From the NCBI GenBank assembly GCA_000226015.1, contig JH153219.1, positions 16,186-66,406 of the forward strand: DNA of 50,221 bases, in the 5' to 3' direction. The position numbers and the translations under genes are program-made. Below the pieces are notes generated by a model. The model was not told the origin of the DNA. It did not search any database and worked only from the letters and a program-made list of their open reading frames with translations. Shown piece by piece: positions 43,335 to 50,221 of the stretch (its first letter is position 1; each line of letters starts with the position of its first letter). The stretch comes from Mnemiopsis leidyi. Taxonomy: Eukaryota; Ctenophora; Tentaculata; Lobata; Bolinopsidae.

Positions 43335-46300
43335 CTTTGTCCCGCACCTACACTCCACGGAGAGACGCTGTGCTGCCCGGTTGTCCTCCTCCACAATCCT
43401 GTCTATCTGATAGTTGAATGTCAGTTCTTCTCCCGCCTGAATAGGAACTAGGTGAGGAATACTAGGAAGTTCAGGTACTTAAATCAACTGTTTAATTTTG
43501 GCAAATTTTGAAATCTAGCTTCATCTAACTATGACCATAACCAAAAGATAACATTTTGCGAACGATTTGTTTCGAGTTAAGACAATCGAATAGACATTAA
43601 AATTGGAAAGTTAGCACAATAAGTTGAGGTATAAAGATTAATTTATAAGCAATAAGCCTGGATAACTAACAGCGATACTCTTCACCGCAAACAGGCAGAT
43701 ATGTGGCAATCTGAGGTCGAGATTCGAGATCCAGCAGGAAAACACCGCCAAGTTTGGATCACACTGCAGAAAGATAAGCACCGAGTTAAATACTTTAGAT
43801 ATCAATCTAGAAATGTAAAAACCATAGTTTTAAAAACCTCAGCTCATTGTAACTCACACTGTGATTTATGAAGTGGCTCGTGTTCCCGTAAAAGGCTGCA
43901 TCTATGGTAAACATTCCTTCGTCAACCTCCATACCTTCGGTTGTCTGATAGTCCAGGTCAAATAGATATGTCAATCCTTGGGCGTCATACTCCCTGAATT
44001 GATAAACTTAACAGGAGATATCGCAAATCACAGGGTATGATAAACAAAGAGACTCGGCCAGGTCGACAGGAATATTGTCTAGAACCTACTTTCCACGCTG
44101 TTCAGCCTCGTCAAACGTTATTACTTCTCCAACATACTCAACCACAAATGTTCCCTTCGGTATGTTTTGTAGAGTCTGAAAAGTTATAATAAACAGTTGG
44201 TCTGGGAAAATGTTCCATTTGCGTGATGCAAACTCGCAAGACGATTTCAAGACAAAATCGAGGGTTGAGGGTTCACCAATCACACACCAAATTTCCAAGT
44301 TAAAATCCATTTTCGTTTACCTTGAGGCCCCATCCCTTGTCGGGTGTTTTGTAGATAGCCGTTTTGACCTGAGTTCCCCTCTGAACAATCCTGTTGCCGC
44401 AGTCTGGTCCACAGGAACATCGGGCATTACACTCGTAGATCGGGAACCCTTGCTTTAGCACTAACTTGCCTTTCTGTCGGGAAAGCCATATCAATTCGGG
44501 ACAGGTCACAGGTGGCGATTAAGATCAGATCGCGAAAACAAAATTAGCGGATGATTTTCTTCATGCAATTTAAGTCCGGCCGTGTGCCGCGCGGCTAATA
44601 AAAAAAACTTTCGCGCTTAAAAAACTTTAATAGGAATATTGTCGCCGCGTGTTCCACAATTAGCCAATTTGAAATATAGTAAAGCAGGTACGGTATCTTG
44701 CACAGTAATTCAACAACTACGGGTCGCGGGGCAGGGGAATGTCAAATGTGGAGAAAACCACTGTAGCGTGATTATGTTTTGTGTGAGAATTTTGTCAGAT
44801 ATAGACTTTGGCGCAAAAAGCCATGGGACGAGAAAAATAATACGGATTTTAAGCCCTATATTCGAGAGAACTAACATTGTTATACGGTAGAGCTGCACCA
44901 CCTAGATGAGGACAGCACTCAACATCGGGAGACAAACAGCAGTCCTTCACCCCATACTCTCCAGAACATACACAACCTGGGATAAGATTACTGTTAAATT
45001 ATTAATTTTGTCAGCAGGATATTGTAAGTACAATGTTCATATTTTTCACTCTTCATTTTTTACTCTTCAAATAAGGAAATATTTTGTAGCTGCAGGTCTA
45101 AGGAGGAAACAAACGCAAGTTTATCAAATTAAAATCTCGAAGTCTATAAAATGATGGCGAACCTATCAGTGTATCGTCGCTAATGTGCACCCCTTTTCCA
45201 GCAAAACGATCTCGAACAAATGTGAAATTCAAGGGGGGAAGGTTGAAGTCCACTGTGTTGTGAATCTAAGAGAGGGGGTTAAGTTACAAACTTAACCAGG
45301 ACTGCTGATAACAAAAGTATAAGTTCAGATAGGGGGGGTTTAAGTTCTAGTTACACGCTTAACCAGGACTCCTTTTAACTTTTTAACAAATGTGTGAGTT
45401 CAGATTTAATGGCAAACAAATGTGCAGTTCACCATTCAAGCATGGGAATGCTAAAATAATTGAATACCTACTAAGGTTATTAGCCATAACAAACCTTTAC
45501 AAAAACTCGACAGTCAACTGCCAACGTTTAAAACCTTGACAGTCAACTGCCAACTTTGAGGGCAAATAAAATCTAACCTCAACAGTAAAATATATATAAA
45601 AAATATATATATATATAACCTCAACAGTGGGAAAGGAGGGCCCAAGTTCCTCTTGTACTTTATTGGCATACTGTTTGAGCAGCCGTTTGTACTGAATTTT
45701 CAGCGCTTGAGTAGAAAGTTCGGCGTTTAACTGCCAGAGATGAACCTGACAAGAATTTGGTTAGATATTTACATTATACAGTTCAAGACTAAATCGTCGA
45801 GGAACTGAACAATATCTTTCTCTGTCAGATTATTCAAATTGATGTCTAGTAACTGTTTGTAAGTTTTGAAGTGCCGGAATTCGACGTCCCATTTTAATGG
45901 TTCGATTTAAGGATAAATAATCCATGTGTTTACTTTTGTTCTCTTGGAAAACCCTCAAAACAATAGAAATTAAAAGGCAAAAATTACCTGTGACTTTACT
46001 GCTGCTATTTTCTGTAAACGTTTCTTTAGCCGACTTTTAATAACTTTCAACTCCTCTGAAATTTCACTGAAACAGTTATATCTTAAGTGGATAGAAATAG
46101 ATGCACACTTGTTTGCTTATAATGCTCACTAGTTTGCAAATAATATCAATGGGTTGGTATTAGACATCAAGAGAGAGTCCCCAGTCAACTCTCTGTCAGT
46201 CAACTTTGAGGGTCACCCCATCAGATCCCCTCATTTAACATGCTCGAGGACCAACCTGCAGACCCTGGGGCCTGACACAGCCCTGGGTAACGAACAATTG

Positions 46301-49300
46301 ACACATCAATTTTGGTCACTCACAATTCATATGCACCAACTCAAGTAACCACCTTTTACCACCGCTAGTAGTCTTCTAGCCGCTCATCTGTGAGTGTATG
46401 AATTATAAAACTCTATCACAGACAGTGGAACATCAAACAAAACCAGCCAAGGGGAACTGGTAAAAGCTAAGTCAGAAATGGGCTTTTAACTTAACGCCAC
46501 ATACCAACTAAACGCCACATACAACCATGGAAAACGCCAAAAAGGTCTTCCTGAAAACAGCACGGAAACGCCAACTTAAACTTGCATAAGGAATGCCAGT
46601 TTTCAAATCCACTCAGACACGTGCACTAGAGTATGGCGCCAAACTCGGGAGTAACAAAATTACACTGCTAAATCACCGAACCCCATACCAAACATTTAAA
46701 CCATGAATGTACGTACACGTTAAACTTACATACCGTACAAGATCACAAATCAGATCGAGGTAAATCACACTTGATCCCCCAAAAACAAAATTTGCACTAT
46801 TCACCCTCGAGGATCATTAGCAGGACCTAGGGGGCACAAATACTCACGTGACAGAGGGGCAACAACATCTCCACACCACACACAACCAACTAAACACTAA
46901 TAGTTAAACCACGTCCTAGACTGAGGCATCCAACATTCGGTCTCTCAAGAACAATATGAACGATTCAGCCACGAGGGTCAGTGGTCACCTAGCAGGACCG
47001 TTAGCAAAAAGCGGTGGTGGTCCCTCGCAGAAACCACCTCACCATTCCGGAAGGGCGTTTTGACGCTAACAGGTTCTGGGAGTCCTCCGATGATGGATCA
47101 CTATGACAGATGTCCTTGGGACATTGTCGATCTACCGGGCCTTAACAGTTTGTTATGTCCTTTGGAAGAACCAGCCTAGCGAACCCCCAGCCAGCTCGGC
47201 TTTCGGTACACTCCTGCAATCCAAAGGAACCCCTAGAAACGTTAGCCACAAGGCGGACGTAGCCTTCTTGTTAATTCTGGAAGGCAAAGTGGATGCCCAA
47301 AGACAAAAAATAATGCACGCTCATTGGGGTCACATTACTTACTAGAACTTCCATCATAAACAAGAATTGTGCCCGCTTAGTTTGGTCTCAGGCGGACGCC
47401 AGATTTCCATCTCTACGATTCTACAAAAACAAGATACAAGATCGACACGGCCACAAAGCAATTGTGACCGTGTAAAATATATTCTTGTAAAATCAATTTG
47501 TCAAACCAGTGCATCTTAACAGCATCTTGTCTGCAATTTTAGACAGCCATCGCCTATATACGATGTTTTCTTAGCTTGCTAACGATTTCATTGTTATCTT
47601 TTTCGTTTGTTTCCACCGAACGACAATTTGGACATTTTTATTATCTGTGTGTTTCTCTTCTGACCACCAACATCATCATTTCGACATTTTTGTACATCGT
47701 TATGCACACCCATTTGCCGACAGTTTTCGCTTCGAAAAGATCTGCGTTCAGTTAAGCTGCAAATACCGTTTATGTAGCCACGCATTATTACAGGAGCTAG
47801 ACCAATATATGTATTTCTTAAGCAAATAACTTTGCGTAAGAGGAAGCCCTAAAAGCTCATTTACGTGGTTACTAACGCCTTGCGAAGTGTTATACATGAA
47901 GGCCTTAGTTACACGAGACACCATAAATTTACCTACCTACCCAACCACCCCACCCCAAAATCCGACCACTTCAAACCATCTACTTTGGCAAAAAAGAAGA
48001 GATGGAAAAAATTGATAAAGGAATGTGGAAACAGACTCTAGAAACTATGAATGAGATGAAAATCATACAAATTGTAGTTACAGATATCAACAACAGACCT
48101 CTTCTTATCGACAGTGTGTAGAAGTTTGTTGATGTAGTCAAGTAGGAGGTGAGGTGAACAGTCAAAGTGTCCCTCAGGCTCCCACGAAGTGTACTTGTCA
48201 CTAAAGTCAGCCCATTTCACCAGAAACTTGTACTGCTTTTCAGACTGGACGAGCATTGTGATAAGAATACAATTTGTTCTATCATCATGGCCTAGTTTAC
48301 TGTTATCTTAATCATGTAGGTGTGATTTTTAAACATACATTTAAACGATGATCAGAGGCCAAGTAATGAGTCACAATGTTTCCACCATGAATTTTTGAAC
48401 ACTATATTTTGTTGATTAGTTGGTGGACCAATCTGGTTCTTTTAAAAGTACAAGATCGATGTGAAAAATGTGTGAGATGGTACTAACCTGTGAGATCTTA
48501 TGGGTAAGTATTTTCTCAATCTCAAAGTACACAGCCTGATTCTGTTTATTGCAAGCTCTTTTCATGACAACATAGTTTTTCTGGCGGCTGTTACTGATAC
48601 TGTGTCTTAAGTTGTAGAATTCTGAAATTTAAATTACCGTAAACTCACAACCCACCCCATAATGCCATTAAGGAAGTACTTTCTTCAATATGGAGTACTT
48701 TGTATAAATGATGTATAGGAGGCATTTTGATAACCTTAGATATCTACAAAAAACTATTAACTATATAAATGATGCCACCTTTATTTTTTGGAGGGTTTGA
48801 AAATGCTGAGGGGGGTTGAAGACATGGTATTGTCAGTTTCTTTGCAACCAGTTTCAACCTTGGGGTATTGTCCCTGCAAGATTTAATAGTGAATATATAT
48901 CTACCAAAGTAAGCTAAAATCACAGAAATAACTAAAACCTTAAATAAACACACAGTTATTTTTCTTAAATATAAGCTATCATTTTAAAATCTAAAACCAA
49001 TTCTTACATTGATGGAGAGCCAATGGATTCTACATCAGAAGCTGTTGTCTCAGTTTTTAATCTTTTCTTGGGGTGAGCAAGTTCAACATCAACATCTTGT
49101 TCAGGGTTAGACCAAGAATTGTTTACTGTTATTGAAAGAGCCTCATCAAATGAAGTATCTTGAGGATCTTTTTTTGATCTAGACAATGATGTTGTTTTCT
49201 TTTGAGGGGTTCTTACAGGAGATTTGATATTAAAAGAAAACCGTCTTGACCTATTAGCAACAGGAGAGGCACCATTTTCAGGTACCTTGTTCTCTGTGGC

Positions 49301-49573
49301 TATTTGAAAACTCTCATCAAAGCATGATGCTGAATTTTCAGTGCACTTTTTGCTACCTTCAGATGTTTCAGCTTCATCTATATCTTTAGTCTGATTAAGC
49401 TCCTCGTTCAAAGTTCCAAATAGCAAACCAGTTATGTCTTCAACTTCATTGTCAACAATCTTTAAAAGGCTGCTTTTACTACTTTTATTTGTTTTTCTAT
49501 TACTCTTGACTGCTTTAAAATCTGATTCATTCTCATTCTTCTTTGGTGAGAAAAACTTTGTAATAGATTGCAT
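43308..49573 (-). CDS. SUV39-like histone H3K9 methyltransferase with N-terminal extension (13 exons, 648 codons)
   Basis: Exons, 5' to 3' on the minus strand: 49573-49008, 48873-48779, 48621-48488, 48244-48099, 46066-45988, 45745-45620, 45265-45163, 44976-44876, 44473-44321, 44175-44090, 43993-43858, 43763-43671, 43436-43308. All phases agree. Residues 1-221 are a disordered extension: [12 protein letters not shown] (PCNA-binding-like), [10 protein letters not shown] and a basic PKKRLK. Chromodomain about 252-313 ([28 protein letters not shown]). Pre-SET 417-475 has its Cys cluster ([32 protein letters not shown]). SET has GWG 497-499, VEYVGE 513-518, NHSCDPN 573-579 and ELTFNY 611-615. Post-SET is CRCGTKKC (635-642). 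It should bind methylated H3K9 and methylate H3K9 in heterochromatin. The exon 2 donor (AAAG|GTGGCA) is weak, so the join of the extension to the chromodomain part needs transcript support. Without it, the SUV39 core alone is certain. Confidence 0.88.
45270..45610. repeat. Short intronic duplications in the SUV39-like gene
   Basis: Two copies of a TTAACCAGGACT-containing segment (about 45290 and 45358), two copies of GACAGTCAACTGCCAAC (about 45509 and 45539), and an AT dinucleotide run (45589-45617) lying just downstream of the exon ending at 45620. Confidence 0.6.
46100..48098. other. Large intron 4 of the SUV39-like gene
   Basis: About 2.0 kb between the chromodomain exon and the next exon. 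Open frames here (for example 46154-46348, 47103-47345) have no recognisable domain. No nested gene is supported. Confidence 0.5.
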
Positions 49574-50221
49574 ATTTTCTTGATCTGTTCATTTTGGCTG
49601 CATTGTTGTAAGTTTGTGCACCATGAAAGCTAAGGGATACAGTTAAGTTAGAACAGTACTAAATGTAAAATATTAGTAAAACTGTTTCACACTACCTGTA
49701 GGATAAACTATGTATTTTATGTGTATTAACCCATCAAGCAATTATAGGTGTTTTGAAATATCTAATAAATCATCAATAGCAGCTTTAATGGTCCCAATTT
49801 GTGACATTCATTTTTTCCCGTCGAATGCCTTTTTGCGCCGAAGGCGCAAAAAGGCATTACTAAGGGTTAACGATCGAGGGGGTGGTTGGAGAATGTGTAT
49901 ACTAGGTTTATGTCGTGTATGCGTTACGTTCGTGCGCGCGGGCGCTCCTTTATCAAACTTAATCATGTATACGAATACAATAATAGCTGTGTTAACAGAC
50001 TTAACTGCCTCCGGCCGACGAATGTAGTTCACATTATGCAATGTATACATGATTGCCTCAATTATTTGTTCTAATCATGCAAAAATCGCAACAAGATGTA
50101 CCATCAATCAAGGGATACGATCAAAATTCTTTTAAACTGAAGTTTTATTGAGTAATTTGTCTTGAATGACAGATTACCTAGATTGAAAGATGAATGTAAC
50201 ACGATTTTAAACGTTCAGCCG
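49574..50221 (-). promoter_or_regulatory. Upstream region of the SUV39-like gene with a perfect 16-bp hairpin
   Basis: AATGCCTTTTTGCGCC (49824-49839), a 3-base loop GAA, then GGCGCAAAAAGGCATT (49843-49858) form a perfect inverted repeat about 250 bp upstream of the start codon. Both arms hold a TTTTTGCGCC core resembling E2F/DP half-sites. The rest is AT-rich without a gene. Confidence 0.5.

Noticed and set aside
43181..43396. Minus-strand frame with repeated ARSVSDIYT
   Set aside because: It is a shifted frame over the 27-bp repeat. The true frame is the post-SET end of the methyltransferase.
44086..44901. Plus-strand frames at 44210-44458 and 44639-44890
   Set aside because: They overlap the minus-strand SET exons or introns and show no domain of their own.
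49004..49573. DNA ligase I N-terminus
   Set aside because: The FF-containing start is similar, but the exon ends in a donor whose phase leads to the chromodomain exons, and no ligase domain is present on this strand. It stays an alternative only if transcripts separate the exons.
1..50221. tRNA or rRNA genes
   Set aside because: I saw no convincing cloverleaf or rRNA-like segment by eye. A covariance-model scan would settle this.

Overview
The window looks like nuclear DNA from an invertebrate-type animal. It is AT-rich, genes are broken into short exons with GT/AG introns, and minisatellites and transposon fossils are common. The intact genes belong to animal families: an M14A digestive-type carboxypeptidase, a SUV39-type chromodomain/SET histone methyltransferase, and a single-pass membrane protein with PPxY motifs. 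I cannot name the species. There are two assembly gaps, at 15750-16141 (392 N) and 37760-37819 (60 N).

About 1.4-24.9 kb is a repeat and transposon district. A unit of roughly 8-10 kb occurs twice (copy A about 3.9-12.0 kb, copy B about 12.1-22.6 kb). Both copies hold the same ordered, decayed exons: hAT-type (ZNF862/KIAA1586-like) transposase pieces; an OB-fold-like exon pair; exons resembling a domain that accompanies protein-primed type B DNA polymerases in Polinton/adintovirus-like elements; several unrecognised exons with conserved splice sites; and a Ty3/Gypsy-type Gag fragment. Copies A and B share nonsense mutations, so the unit was already dead when it duplicated. After that, an 873-bp element with 23-bp terminal inverted repeats and a TA target duplication inserted into copy B only. 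It carries an open HIRAN-like reading frame, and copy A preserves the empty site. A separate SAP-like plus hAT-like locus lies at 22.9-24.8 kb. This HIRAN-carrying element is my best candidate for something undescribed.

About 25-35 kb is mostly non-coding. It has a 59-bp minisatellite (25.6-26.0 kb), a promoter-like stretch with E-box/CLEAR-type motifs (27.5-28.3 kb), and a four-exon gene (28.9-30.26 kb) for a Cys-rich, single-TM, PPxY-containing protein.

At 35.36-41.73 kb (+) lies a complete 12-exon M14A carboxypeptidase. All intron phases agree and the model gives 508 codons with every catalytic residue kept. Three of its introns carry minisatellites that touch or nearly touch splice sites. 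One of these multiplies the splice acceptor of exon 11 five times.

At 43.31-49.57 kb (-), tail-to-tail with it, lies a 13-exon SUV39-like H3K9 methyltransferase. The model gives 648 codons: an N-terminal disordered extension starting with a PCNA-binding-like motif, then chromodomain, pre-SET, SET and post-SET. Its last nine codons, stop included, are part of an exact 27-bp tandem repeat present five times in frame.
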